Below are positions 48,554 through 59,776 of a DNA stretch of 64,000 bases, piece by piece. The first letter of the stretch is position 1. Each line of letters begins with the position of its first letter. The stretch covers positions 2,108,001-2,172,000 of the forward strand of contig BTPP01000002.1 in NCBI GenBank assembly GCA_037102815.1, written 5' to 3'. The notes under the pieces were generated by a model. It was not told where the DNA came from. It made no database searches and was given only the letters and a program-made list of their open reading frames with translations. This DNA comes from Neurospora intermedia. Its lineage: Eukaryota > Ascomycota > Sordariomycetes > Sordariales > Sordariaceae. A program made the translations under genes and the position numbers.

Positions 48554-49541
48554 ATGAGCTTGACGTACGGCGCCGGTGGCATAGGGACGTCTCTGGCCGT
48601 CATTGGAGCTTGTGAGTATATGGCATCTTGGAAATGGCTGCATCCCCAGCCCGCCGGTCCAGCCTAGTCCAATCCAGCACTGATATCAATACTATGCGCG
48701 CCTGTATTACTTTTAAAATATGACGGCTAACGAATTCTCGCAGATATGCTCTTTACCGGCAGCGGCGAGGCCTTCAATGTAGGCTTCACCAAGTTCCCAA
48801 CATCACCCACTCCACTCGACGTCATCCTCTGACACGCATGGATTTTGCATAGGTCGGAGCTTTCCTCGAATCGGTATCACCATACGCCTGGGCGGATCTG
48901 GGTATTGCGCTTTGCATAGGTCTTTCCGTGGTGGGCGCGGCATGGTACGTTAGGGAAAAGGCTACATCCATCATCCCCCAGCGCCACACGACGTCCGCTA
49001 CAGCCAGCTAGAGAAGAATTGGGCTAACCACCGGGTTGATCTACGGAACAGGGGCATCTTCATCACCGGTTCCTCCATTCTCGGTGGAGGTGTTAAGGCA
49101 CCACGAATCCGGACAAAGAACCTAATCTCCATCATCTTCTGCGAGGTCGTCGCCATCTACGGCGTCATCATGGCCATCGTGTTCTCGGCCAAGCTCCAAC
49201 CCGTCACCGGTGCACAATACTACTCGGGTGACAGCTACTACACGGGCTTTGCGCTCTTCTGGGCCGGCCTGACTGTTGGCATGTGCAACCTGGTGTGCGG
49301 TGTTGCCGTCGGTATCAATGGCAGTGGTGCTGCGTTGGCGGATGCTGCTGACCCTACGCTGTAAGCTTGCTGTTACGAACCGGATAAAGAGGTCGTCGAG
49401 TCATGTCACTAACGCGTCCTTGTCTATAACAGCTTCGTCAAAATTCTGGTTATTGAAATCTTCAGTTCCGTTTTGGGTCTCTTCGGCCTCATTGTTGGCC
49501 TGCTTGTTTCCGGCAAGGCCCCCGATTTCGGCGCACAGTAG
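48554..49541 (+). CDS. vma-16: V-type proton ATPase proteolipid subunit c''
   Basis: Model: exons 48554-48611, 48744-48778, 48853-48944, 49052-49360 and 49433-49541, 200 aa. The protein is one of the rotor-ring proteolipids of the vacuolar ATPase. Five hydrophobic helices are visible, including [38 protein letters not shown] and [20 protein letters not shown]. The essential proton-binding glutamate lies in [19 protein letters not shown]. The order and the extra N-terminal helix separate c'' (Vma16) from c and c'. [20 protein letters not shown] is a c'' hallmark. Introns interrupt at phases that all restore family sequence. Confidence 0.96.
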
Positions 49542-49928
49542 AACATGGACTAGAAAGGAGAAACAGAAGCTCCCTTGCTTTCTTTTCTCTCATGCATCTT
49601 GATATGCAACAACAACAACACACAACAAACAACTTCTTCAGGCTGCTAGCGAACCAGCAGGCTTTTTGGCGCTAGCTAGCGGGCGTGTCTAAGTCAAGGT
49701 CACATTGTTAACGGCGTTTATTGGAAGAGACATTCGCATGGCTAAACGATTAGGGCGCGGTCGGCATCATCGCACATGAACAGACACGAGGGTAGAAGCT
49801 TTTCTAAATCGTTTTTTTGTACAAAAATGAAAAAAAGAGGTCAGTATCGTTATGGAGGGAGTCCATCAAAATGTCCATTTGCCTGGGGCTGTGACCCCTA
49901 TCTGTATTGTATCATGTTCTATCATCAC

Positions 49929-52106
49929 TTACACATCACTGCGTAAACTGCCCATAAGCAACGCTTCCACCTTGGCACCCTTGCGTAACGGCTCTGGTCC
50001 GCAAGGCATGCAGAGAAGCGCGTTGGCCCCTTTCATACTTCCCACCCGCGAAGATCTCTGTCCTCCTGTGCTGACCGCGGTGAGCACTCCGTCCCTGCTA
50101 ACGGAGACAATGGCCCGGTGGTACTCGGGTCTAGATCGATCGAGGGAGAAATCATGGCCCAGTGTCACAGGCACCTTTGGCAAGCCAGGTGGTGAGATGC
50201 CCGACATTTGGTGCAGAGACGGCAGTACAAACAAGTGAAACGTAACCAAAGCCGATGCCGGGTTACCTGGTAGCGAGAAGATTACCTTGGAAACTCTGTC
50301 TCCGTCGTTATCCTTTACCGGAACGGTAGCAAACGTGGTGGGCTTGCCGGGCTTCATTGCCACCCGACCAAAGTGAATCGTTCCGCCCAGCGAACGCTCT
50401 ATCGTCGGCTTGAGGAGATCCAGCTCACCCATGGACACTCCGCCGGTCGTGATCACCACGTCAACCTGCCTCAACGCCTGCCGCAGCGTCTCCTCCAAAG
50501 TCCCGGCCTTGTCCCGCGCCACTCCAAGATCAATCACCTCATACCCCCAATCTCTCGCCGCCGAAATGAGGGTTGGCCGGTTCGTATCGCGCACCTCGCC
50601 CAGCCGCAAGTCTCCCGGGCGATCATGGTCCACAATCTCATCACCCGTAGACAAAACGCCAACAACAGGACGTCGGTACACCTGCACCTCACCCACACCC
50701 ACGGCGGCCAACAGACCAATCTCACCACCCACAGCAGACACCTGATCTCCCTTGCCCAGAATCAGTTGCCCCTGCTTAATATCACTTCCCACCTCCCTAA
50801 TATTTTCGCCTTCGCGAACTTTATCAGCCGCTAAGATCTCCACCTCCTTCTCCTCCTCCACGCCCTTTCCATCCTCAGTATCCTCCGTCTTGGATGACGT
50901 CGTCGAAACCAGCACCGTATCCTCCACCATAATAACCGATGTCGCACCCGGAGGCAGGGGCGCACCCGTGGTTATCCGGGCGATCTCGCCCTCTTTGAGC
51001 GTCGGCATGTTTTCCCCATCTCCAGGAGCGGCATGCGAGACCGACACGACGGGGAACACGCCGCGCATGTTCCCGTCTTGGGGCACGACTACGGCGTAGC
51101 CGTCCACGATGCTAGCGCGAAAAGCGGGCACATTTTCGCGCGCCGAAACGTCCTGTGCCAGAACGGCGCCGATGAGCGAGCTATCGACTTTGGAGGTGAC
51201 GATTTGCGGCATCGGCGTGTGTTGCGCTATTTGGGAGAGCGCTTCGGAGACGGAGAGCATCGGGTAAGGAGACTCGCGGTGGCGGCGGCTGGGACCTAAG
51301 CTGGGATCGTTGGACTTGGGGTTTTCAGAGGGGATGGTGTGTCGGACTAGACCGGCGTGGCCGTGGCCTTGGCCGTGACCGTGGTTATGGCCATGCCCAT
51401 GAGCGCCACAGCCTCCCCCTCCTCCTCCTCCTCCTCCGTGCTCGCCGTGGTCGTGATGCCTGTGTCCATGTCCGTGTCCATGTCCATGACCATGTCCACG
51501 TCCACCACCTCCTTCCACTCCCGCCTCCTGCTCCAATTTCTTCACTCCCCCCTTATGTAAAGCTCTAGAGTTAGCACCAGCAGCCTGCATACAAGCGTGG
51601 GGCAGCATTTTAATCACTGCTTGCAGATTCTCCTTCGCGCCCTTGGGGGACCCAGGCAGCGTAATGATAACGGTGCCGTTCCTGACACCAGCCACAGGTC
51701 GTGACATCATGGCAAAGGGGGTCACTTGCAGCGAAGCCGCCAGCATGCCGTGAACTAGGCCAGGAGCATTCTTGTGTAGGAGAGCCGAGACGGCTTCGGG
51801 GGTTTGGTCGGACACGGCGAAGCCAGTGCCGCCTGTGGTTACGATGAGGTTGATGGTGTTGGTGTTGTTGTTGTTGTCGCCATTTGCGGCGGTGGCTTGG
51901 TTTGTCCAGTGGATGATTTGCTTCTGGATTTGCACGACATCGTCGGGAACGATTTTGGATTCATGGACCTCCCATTGAGCTTGTTGTTCATCGAAGACCT
52001 GGCGGAGAGTGACGTCGGCCGAGTCCGTTGCGGGGTCTTGAGCTGCTGTCGTTGAGACGATAAGGATGGCTGCTTTGAGCGCGGCTGGAGTAGTACTTGA
52101 GGACAT
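49929..52106 (-). CDS. nit-9: Gephyrin-type molybdenum cofactor synthase (MogA + MoeA domains)
   Basis: Single-exon gene, 725 aa, starting MSSSTTPAALKAAIL; an extension upstream begins with GTG and is not used. It adenylylates molybdopterin (G domain) and inserts molybdate (E domain) to make Moco for nitrate reductase, sulfite oxidase and xanthine dehydrogenase. The MogA-like domain (about 10-175) has TTGGTGFAVSDQTPE and GTVIITLPGSPKGA. The MoeA-like domain (about 280-725) has VITTGGVSMGELDLLKP and FSLPGNPASALVTFHLFVLP. Domain order is G then E, as in animal gephyrin and opposite to plant Cnx1. Between them lies a striking His/Gly-rich linker (about 200-256) with 18 histidines. The symbol follows Neurospora usage and is inferred from domain content. 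Confidence 0.93.
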   Translation of the reverse strand: MSSSTTPAALKAAILIVSTTAAQDPATDSADVTLRQVFDEQQAQWEVHESKIVPDDVVQIQKQIIHWTNQATAANGDNNNNTNTINLIVTTGGTGFAVSDQTPEAVSALLHKNAPGLVHGMLAASLQVTPFAMMSRPVAGVRNGTVIITLPGSPKGAKENLQAVIKMLPHACMQAAGANSRALHKGGVKKLEQEAGVEGGGGRGHGHGHGHGHGHRHHDHGEHGGGGGGGGGCGAHGHGHNHGHGQGHGHAGLVRHTIPSENPKSNDPSLGPSRRHRESPYPMLSVSEALSQIAQHTPMPQIVTSKVDSSLIGAVLAQDVSARENVPAFRASIVDGYAVVVPQDGNMRGVFPVVSVSHAAPGDGENMPTLKEGEIARITTGAPLPPGATSVIMVEDTVLVSTTSSKTEDTEDGKGVEEEKEVEILAADKVREGENIREVGSDIKQGQLILGKGDQVSAVGGEIGLLAAVGVGEVQVYRRPVVGVLSTGDEIVDHDRPGDLRLGEVRDTNRPTLISAARDWGYEVIDLGVARDKAGTLEETLRQALRQVDVVITTGGVSMGELDLLKPTIERSLGGTIHFGRVAMKPGKPTTFATVPVKDNDGDRVSKVIFSLPGNPASALVTFHLFVLPSLHQMSGISPPGLPKVPVTLGHDFSLDRSRPEYHRAIVSVSRDGVLTAVSTGGQRSSRVGSMKGANALLCMPCGPEPLRKGAKVEALLMGSLRSDV

Positions 52107-52609
52107 GATTGATTGGGAAATGTGACACACAGCACTGCGCTGGGGACACGGTGTAACAAAATATCCTCGTTTGTGCCAACTACCTTATTGATGAACTCTG
52201 CAGAAAAGGGAGTATTGTGATGGTGTCATGGTGTTGATGTGCCATGCCGGTACTCGGAAGCTGATAAGATAGGCATCCCTGTAAGCGGGTACCTCAAGGT
52301 ACCTGGTGTAGGTCCCCACCAAAACTTCATGTGGGGAAGTGGAGCGTGTGAGGATTGAGAGTTTGCATGCTTTTGCCGGCGGCAATTATTTGTAACTTGA
52401 TGTCCCAAAGTTGAATTTCAATTGCATTGATTTCACTCTCATTTCACTCCATTGTACGTCAGTGATAGCGCACCTTCGGCTTTTTAATCCACGATTGCAC
52501 CGCATCAAGTTCTGTTAAATCTATCTTTACGGGCGTTCTCAGCAAACCGTTTGTGGTTTTTTTTTCTTCTCCGGTTAGAAACGACGTCTTCGGGAAAACT
52601 CCTACAACC
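52107..52609. promoter_or_regulatory. Divergent promoter region, nit-9-like / pop5
   Basis: A 503-bp gap between two start codons on opposite strands, holding both promoters. No GATA cluster or other specific nitrogen-regulatory site stood out to the eye. Confidence 0.4.
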
Positions 52610-53243
52610 ATGGTCCGCCTTAAAGATCGCTATCTGTTGGTCAACATTGTCTACGCAGACATTCCTCCTGGACAAAAGGGCCCTGTACCCGATCTGCTAC
52701 TTTATAACCAGCCCACCATTGGAGAACTCAGGCCCCAAACCATCTTGAAGGGCATTCGCAGTCAGGTGAATGCCTTATTTGGTGATTGCGGGTCAGGCTC
52801 TGTCGAGCGCAGCCTACAAGGTAAACACACCACTGAACTCTAAAACTTACACTTGGTAAAAGCGGCCACTAGGCTAACTTGGTATAACAGTCAAGTACCT
52901 TTCTACTGCGACCTCAACCTTCATTCTACGTATCTCACGAGCCCATTACAGGCTTGTCTGGGCTGCCTTGACCTTTATGGACCGCCTCCCAGTCAAGGAC
53001 GGCCGACCGTGTATCTTCCGCGTTGTCCGCGTCAGCGGCACCATCCGCAAAGTCGAAGAAGAAGCCATCCGCCGTGCCAAGCTCCTTGTCCTTGCAGCAA
53101 AGGACGAGATGGCTGGCAAGGCATCATCAGACGCCCTCAATGCTCTTTTCCGCGGCGGCAAAGATTCAGCCCGCAATCTCGCCTTGGTCAACGATGACCA
53201 CGATGACGCAGAAATGGACGAGGGCGAGGTCTCTGATGGATGA
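52610..53243 (+). CDS. pop5: POP5, RNase P / RNase MRP protein subunit
   Basis: Model: exons 52610-52820 and 52891-53243, 187 aa. POP5 is a core protein of the ribonucleoproteins that mature tRNA 5' ends and process pre-rRNA. The start MVRLKDRYLLVNI is the conserved Pop5 N-terminus, followed by ILKGIRSQVNALFGDCGSGS. After the intron, VKYLSTATSTFILRISRAHY and RLVWAALTFM match the family core. GTIRKVEEEAIRRAKLLVLA is the family's C-terminal helix. The acidic tail (HDDAEMDEGEVSDG) is typical of fungi. Its stop codon is only 20 bp from that of the convergent GPN2 gene. Confidence 0.94.
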
Positions 53244-53263
53244 ACAACCATGCCATTCGATCG

Positions 53264-54442
53264 TCATGTGTTCTGCTTACGCGTCACACGGATTCCCGAG
53301 CCACTGGTGAACTGTGGCGCCACTCCAGGGACCGAGCCGTCACCGAGACCTGCTTCTTCAGCGGCCCGTGCCTGCTCCGCCCGCAGTTTTTCTTGTTCTT
53401 CCTCCTCCTTCCGCTCCATCTCGTCATACTCTTCTTTGTTATCGATCCACCTCTCTTGAATATCAAGGGCATCGGGCAATGATGACTCGTTGCGCATGGC
53501 AACCTGCCAGACGGTGTCGTTCGTTCCCTCAGCGCCGCCAAAGACGTATCCACTTGCACGGTCAATCACGCGCAACAGATGCATCATACTCTTCTTGTTC
53601 TCGACTGCCAGCACCTCGAAGCTGACAAGGCCAAACTGCTCAACCATATTCGCAACGGCCTCGTTAAGCTTGGTGAACTTGCCTTTCTTCAGGGCAGGCG
53701 ACTCCGCGTCGAGGGACGGCATGAGGTACCGTAGGTCTTGTACTTCGGTGTAATAGTCGAGGTTGAATGGAAGAGGGTCGTAGGACGAGATCTTGTCAAT
53801 CTTGGTCAGGACGTTGATGTGGGGAAGGTCCATTTGCAACATGGCGCGCAAAGAGAGGAGGACGTTGGAGATGTAGAGCGATGGTTGTGTGAGGCAGAAG
53901 CAGTCGGAAAGGTGGACAACTACCAGCTGCAGGAGAATTAGCGGGAAGGACTGCGATTAGAGAGACGAGGAACAACGGCGCACCCTGTAGCCCAGCTTCT
54001 GTAACCGGTAAAAGATGTTGCGTAACGAGTTGTGGTGGGTGTAGAGCTCGACTTGACCGGGGCAGTCAAAAAGCACATAGTCTTCTCCAAGCTCCTTGAG
54101 GCCGTTCTCGAGCCATTCCATGTTATTTTCCAGCTCTTCAAGTGCGTACAGAATACCGCCATTGGGACCCAATTTATCGTCTGCCATAATCTCCTCCAAA
54201 GTGACAAGGTCGCGAATGTCGAGCGCGCATGGGTAGTTGGTGTGGTCGTTCGCAGGGTCGAGGTTGACTACCGAGCATTGTCGCCCGATGGCGCCCATAA
54301 ACTGCTGCACTGGCAGTGGGGAGGTCATGTTAGCACCCGTGAAAGTACTAGCACAAGGAAGGAAGTTTCACAACTTACTGCCATCACAGTATGTGCTCTT
54401 TCCTGCACCGGGACTGCCGAGTACTAACTGTCCGAACGGCAT
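53264..54442 (-). CDS. gpn2: GPN-loop GTPase 2
   Basis: Model: exons 54442-54379, 54309-53984 and 53926-53264, 350 aa. GPN GTPases help assemble and import RNA polymerase II. The P-loop GSPGAGKSTYC (residues 9-19) and the Gly-Pro-Asn loop in KLGPNGGILYALEE are present, along with DCPGQVELYTHH (switch/G3) and LTKIDK (G4-like). SNLDPAN-type residues appear as VVNLDPANDHTNYP. The sequence after the G domain ends in a Glu-rich coiled coil (EMERKEEEEQEKLRAEQARA). The layout matches GPN2 rather than GPN1, which has a longer acidic tail, or GPN3. The second donor is GTGCGC, weaker than usual. Confidence 0.92.
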
Positions 54443-54971
54443 TGTAATTTACTGCTCCAATGTGATGTGATTAAATATGGCGTGGCGCTCTCGTTGGTTT
54501 TCACTGGCGTACGTAAAATAAAGGTGCAAAATTCGGATGTTCGAGGGAGAAGTGGAAGCTGTTCGAAAGACGGGACTGAATGCTTCCTTCAACAATGCAA
54601 CCCCACCAAATGTCGGGTCGGCTCTTCATGAGATGACGGAACGGCGCCCACCCCTCCACCAAATTCTAGAACGCCTTGTGGATCTGCGTCAAGATGGACA
54701 GGGTCTGGTGCTTGACCCGAACGGCATCTGCAACCCACTCCATCTCTCAACTTCCAATCAGCTGCCCGACCCAGCTCGGAAAGAGGCCTTGAATCAGGCG
54801 GTAACCCATGGCAGAACTTTGTTTACTTGGAGTTGCACTCCCGGTCAAGCTCCCTCCCGTCTACCAATCCCCCATTTCGTCGTCTAGCGATTGTAACAAT
54901 TTCGAAGCTACGTCAATACCACGTAGGCTTTAATCTACACACCACCCACCACACACAACACCATCACCACA
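54443..54971. promoter_or_regulatory. Divergent promoter region, gpn2 / bub3
   Basis: A 529-bp gap between two start codons. It contains a 116-codon ATG-initiated plus-strand frame (54537-54887) that could be an upstream ORF in the bub3 leader or chance. No other feature seen. Confidence 0.4.
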
Positions 54972-56289
54972 ATGGCTCCTTGTAAGCTCGGAATTTCTCT
55001 CAAGAAGCTACTATCATATGTGTCCTCCCAAGCTAACGTCGCGTAATTCTAGCAACGCAATTCGAAGTGTCACAGCCGCCCAGTGACGCTATCTCGGCCG
55101 TGATCTTCGCCCCCGATAACACCAACCGCTTGCTCGTTTCTTCATGGGATAGGAATGTCTATCTTTACGAGATCGCCGAAGGGACCGAAGACGCCACCCT
55201 AATCAACAAGTTCGAGCACCGTGCTCCCGTCCTTGATGTCTGCTTTGGCGCGAATGGAAATGAGGCCTACACGGCGAGTCTGGACTGCTCAGTCAAGAGG
55301 TTCGTTACACACATAGCTTATTACCTATGGATGCTCCGCATCTTGCCATAGATCTTTGTGGATGCTAACGCGAATTAAACAGAATCGACCTATCCACAGG
55401 AGAGCAGACCGTGCTAAGCACGCACGAAAAGCCCGTCCGATGCGTCGTCTACAGCCCTCAACACTGTAAGTCCGAATCATTACAGTCCAATCATCCAACC
55501 ACAACCCGACGCATTACATTCGATAAGTCTGTGAGACATCAACTAATCTGGCAATTTCTTCTCCCAGCCATGCTCATTTCCGCCTCGTGGGATCACACTC
55601 TCCACGTCCATAACACCTCCGCGCCGGCCTCGACCCCGATCACCATCTCGCTTCCAGGCAAGCCGCACGCCCTCGCCGCCAGCCCCTCTAAAGTCGTCGT
55701 CGCCATGACCGCACGACTAGTACACATCTACGACCTACCCACGCTCGCCACGGCGCTCTCGTCAGCCGACCCTGCCTCGGCAAACATCACCCCCTGGCAA
55801 CAGCGCGAGTCCTCGCTCAAGTTTCTCACGCGCGCCGTGGCCTGCATGCCCAACGACGCTGGCTACGCCACCAGCTCGATTGAGGGCCGCGTCGCGGTCG
55901 AGTGGTTCGAGGACACGGCCGAGTCGCAGGCGCGCAAATACGCCTTCAAGTGCCACCGGCAGACGGCGCCCGAGGAGGAGGGCGGCGGCGACGTGGTCTA
56001 TCCCGTCAACGCGCTGACATTCCACCCCGTGTACGGCACGTTTGCTTCGGGCGGCGGCGACGGCACCGTGGCGTTGTGGGATGCCGAGGCCAAGCGCAGG
56101 ATGAGACAGTATCAAAAGTTCCCTGACAGCGTCGCGGCGTTGGCCTTCTCGAATAATGGCAAATATCTTGCCATTGGCGTGTGTCGCGGGTTCGAGACCG
56201 ATATGGAGGACTTTAATAGCGAGGGGAGGACGAAGGTGTTTATTAGGGAGTTGGGTGAGACCGAGGCCAAGGGCAAGGGCCCCAAGTGA
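54972..56289 (+). CDS. bub3: BUB3, WD40 spindle-checkpoint protein
   Basis: Model: exons 54972-54981, 55053-55299, 55383-55465 and 55568-56289, 353 aa. The first coding exon is only 10 nt (Met-Ala-Pro plus one base). The joined start reads MAPSTQFEVSQPPSDAISAV. The propeller repeats are visible: LLVSSWDRNVYLYE, ASLDCSVKRIDLSTGEQT, LISASWDHTLHVHN, ATSSIEGRVAVEWFED and FASGGGDGTVALWDAEAKRR. The VAVEWFED blade with its flanks (RKYAFKCHR) is diagnostic for Bub3/Rae1, and GTVALWDAEAKRRMRQYQKF favours Bub3. It binds GLEBS motifs of Bub1 and Mad3 at kinetochores. A GTTCGT donor is used after exon 2. Confidence 0.93.
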
Positions 56290-56856
56290 GACTCGGATCT
56301 CAGTTTTCTCTTTTGCTGGTTGTCTGTCGTCTCTCTTCACGTCTTACTGTCTTGTGTAACATCTTTCCGGCTATAATGTGGGTGTAATCGGCGTTTTATA
56401 TGATATGGGACAAAGGGCGGGCTGGGATTATTGTGTGGTATTGCTATTTGCGGAAAGGCCGTCGGAAAAAAAGGTAAATCGACATTGCGAGTTCTGGTAA
56501 TTGATTGTCCTGGTTCACGTCAGGACAACTAAGAACAAGATAGACAAAAATATATACGGTTATTTTAACATGATTCAGTTTCCTAAGTCAGAATCACTAC
56601 GTTGTCGACCTGATGCCTATGCAGACTAGAAAGTAAAACATTGAACATTCCCTTGGCTCGCTGCTGAAATGCTAACACAACCCCATTAATACATGTCTAC
56701 TCCTGATACTTACATGTCTTTGACTTCCTATCAGAACTTCCAGCAAATAACTACATCCCGTAAACCGATCGTTATCACCCCCCACCAAAATCACATAATA
56801 CTTTGGATACAAATACAAAGATCACACTCCCTTCTTTCTCATCCTCTGTCATCTTA
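56290..56856. other. Convergent 3' intergenic region, bub3 / basic orphan
   Basis: About 570 bp between convergent stop codons, AT-rich, holding two 3' UTRs. No gene seen. Confidence 0.5.
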
Positions 56857-58697
56857 CTATACCGCAGAGTTCGACCTTCGAAGCCCCGGATTCTCCGGTC
56901 CGCGAGAGGTGGAAGGAACTGCAGATTTCGCTCTCGAATTCAGAGGTCGTAGAGGAGTAGGAGTACGAATGTCAGTCTCCGAGACGTACGTCTCCCAGCC
57001 TGAACCTGGGGAGGTCATTTCACTTGGCGGTGCATCTCGACCTTGAATTTTGACCTGTGCTTGATGGCTCTTCTCACCCTGGCGGTAGTGTTGTTTCCTC
57101 AGCGTATCATGAGAGGTAAGTTTGGCGGGATCTGTTGTCGTATCAATCTGGCTCTGATCTACAGTTCGGCATTCCGACGGCGACAACTCTGTCGTGGGTG
57201 TAGACTTGGCACCGGTGCTCTTTTTCAAGATGGCAGGCTTGGGGTCGTCTTCTCCGGAATGGTCGTTGTTGCCCGGTTCTTTTTGTTCCTCTGCCGGCTT
57301 TTGGACAGGCTTCTGGAGAGGTTTTTCGAAAAAGTGTTCAAGAGGTTCCTCAAGATGCTCTTGGACATAGCATTCACCACCTTCTTCCGTGCGTGCTTCG
57401 ACTGCATCACCTGCTTGCTCTTCAAGAACCTCTTGTTGTTGGTGGCGTATTTCTTGATGATTGAGAGAAGAACGTGCAGAGACATTCATCCTTGCCGGAG
57501 ACTCACCCAGCTCAACAGATGGCTCCCGAGCAATGGCCGCTTCGGCTTCAACATTGTCTTCCTCATGGTCCTCCAGAGGCACATCACCTTCACCTTCCAG
57601 TGCACTCTTCATTACAGTCTGTATCTGTTTTCGTTGTTGTTCCGAGGCTGCTAAAGGTGTTGTGTGCCGTCGTCCCTCCACCTGATTTGCATATTTTCCC
57701 AAGATAACGCTTTCGAGCATGATCTTTGGTTTCAAGACGGTTGGTAGCATCTCTTTGTCCTCAAGGGGGTTATCCTTCTTCTTCCGTAGCTTGCGTCTCT
57801 TTTTCTGACGTTCGGTTTGTCTGGGGTCAAGGAGAAATGAGTTGTCGTAAGCCCTCTTCTTCATCACCGTCGTCTTCTTCTTGTGATTCACAATGTGGTC
57901 CTTTTTGGGAGAACTTGTGAAGCTGGATTGTGTCAAGTCCAAAGCACCCACTCTTGAATTAACTTGAGGTGCTTTCCTCTTAGCAGTTGGACGCAAGCCC
58001 AACTGAACCAGCCCGTTTGGTTTCGCTTCGTCTTTGGAGAACCCGTCGCCGAACTTGTACTTGGCAGACAAGCTTGCTGTGGTGCTTTCTTCAACCTTGG
58101 GCTTCAGCCTCTTAAATCCGCGTGGTGGTAGCTTGTCAAAGAGCAAGAATGGACGACGTCTCAGGAGATTCGACTGATCTGTGGCAGGCTTGGGTATGTA
58201 CTTGGGGCCACTGCTGGACCTCACCGATGAAGTAGGAGTAGTCTTGGATTCTTCAGTGGTCCCTCGTTCGTCTTTGTCTTCGTCGGTGCTATACTCCAAG
58301 CCGGTATCCTCTTCTGTCGCATAATCGCCCGGGCTGTGGGAAGTATCTGAAGCATATTGAAGTTCTGGAACTCGTGCATTCTGTGGTTAGATTCTGGATC
58401 TGCGCCGGGATCTGGCCGCCATATGTAGGGAAACGTACCAAATTCAAGCTCATCCGCTTCCTCGAATTCGTTGTGAGCTTGATGAGCAAAAGTCTCTTCT
58501 TCAGGTATTATACCATCATCATGGCGGTCTTCGTTCCGGGGCTCGATTTCATGTTGATGCTCCCTCGCAAGGCTCGCTGGTGAATGTCTGGTTCTTAACA
58601 ACGGAAGTACACTGGGCGAGGCAGTCCGCACTTTGTGGGAATATGTACGCATGGGGCAAGGTCTAGCATACTCTTCAAAGGGAACCTGAGGCTCCAT
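56857..58697 (-). CDS. Disordered, charged protein of unknown function
   Basis: Model: exons 58697-58439 and 58364-56857, 588 aa from MEPQVPFEEYARPCPMRTYS. The 74-nt intron has a GTACGT donor, CTAAC branch and TTCCAG acceptor. A GAG acceptor 6 bases earlier is also in frame. The composition is low-complexity: acidic N-terminal third, then strongly basic blocks (TERQKKRRKLRKKKDN is a likely nuclear localisation signal), then a Glu/Gln-rich region with repeated EPLEHFFEKPLQKPVQKPAE. No catalytic motif, membrane segment or zinc site is visible. Likely nuclear, but function is unknown. An upstream TTG-initiated extension is not used. Confidence 0.7.
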
Positions 58698-59776
58698 TTG
58701 TTGTATGGATTCAGCAGATGCGTTTGTCTGGTTCGTCAAATTACAAAGTGATGTCCAACTGCGAGGAAGACCAAGTTGGCAAAAAGTCCAGTTTCAAGAT
58801 CGTCATGTTTCCCATTACAATTTGTGGGAGCTCAGGGCTCGGTGAATGCAACGTTCTGTTGAAAATATGGGAAGGAACGTTGTGTGCTTTGAAGCAATAG
58901 CGCAAAGAACGCTCCTGCAGTTGAGAGCATACAGGCCGACATTTTACACAACCATGTGCTCCCAGCACCTTGGGGAAATTCAATTAACAATTCATGAAAT
59001 TATCGACAAAGGTAAAGATGAGAGGGCATATGGTTTATCTTTCCACGTGGGTTGGTGACGCCACAACACCAGGTCGTAGTAATGCTCCCAACCTGGGCAC
59101 ATGACGTTTATCCCAAAATGGTGATATACGAGGGAACATGATCAACTCCATGGACACACTCCTGTTTTTGTGCCTGGGGCTACCATATAAAGACCAGTCT
59201 ACTGAATGTTGACGTTGAGACTTCGTTTCCTACTGTATGCTCCCGCTTTTGCTGCCCTGAACAGCGTAGTTCTCATATTGGGCATCACGACGAACTTGAC
59301 AGAATGACATGCACTGGTTAGTTGTCACAGAGTAGTGGTCCATCTTCCTCATTCTGCAACAATGATGATTTTTCATTCGATTGATACTGTCTGCTTGGCT
59401 TCCCTTATTAGAAGTACAAAGTCCCAGAGAACTGAATATCAATAACCGTACAAGAAAACCTTGGTAATTTCTAGTAATCCTCCAACCTCCCGGTTATTAT
59501 TACCACGTGCCAGAACTGTAAAGATTCCCCATCCCATGAAAAAGTTTCGGTTAGTAATTAAGCACCCGCCATATGCTTTGGCATAGCCAGTTGATTAAAC
59601 ATCCGTATCGATCATGTGCTCCAGACCTATCGTCAGAAGCAACTTAATGATGGCCACAGATTAGCGATGCCGAGCTGTCGAGCCCTTCCCAAGAAAAACA
59701 TCAGTTGTATCGTATACTCGAACAAAGGGAAGCCAGATCAAAGACAGGAATATCGAGGCAAAGCCCTCGTAGCCAA
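58698..59776. other. Intergenic region, no gene seen
   Basis: About 1.1 kb between the start codon of the disordered-protein gene and the stop codon of the RRM gene, both on the minus strand. It should hold the former's promoter and the latter's 3' UTR. Confidence 0.5.
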
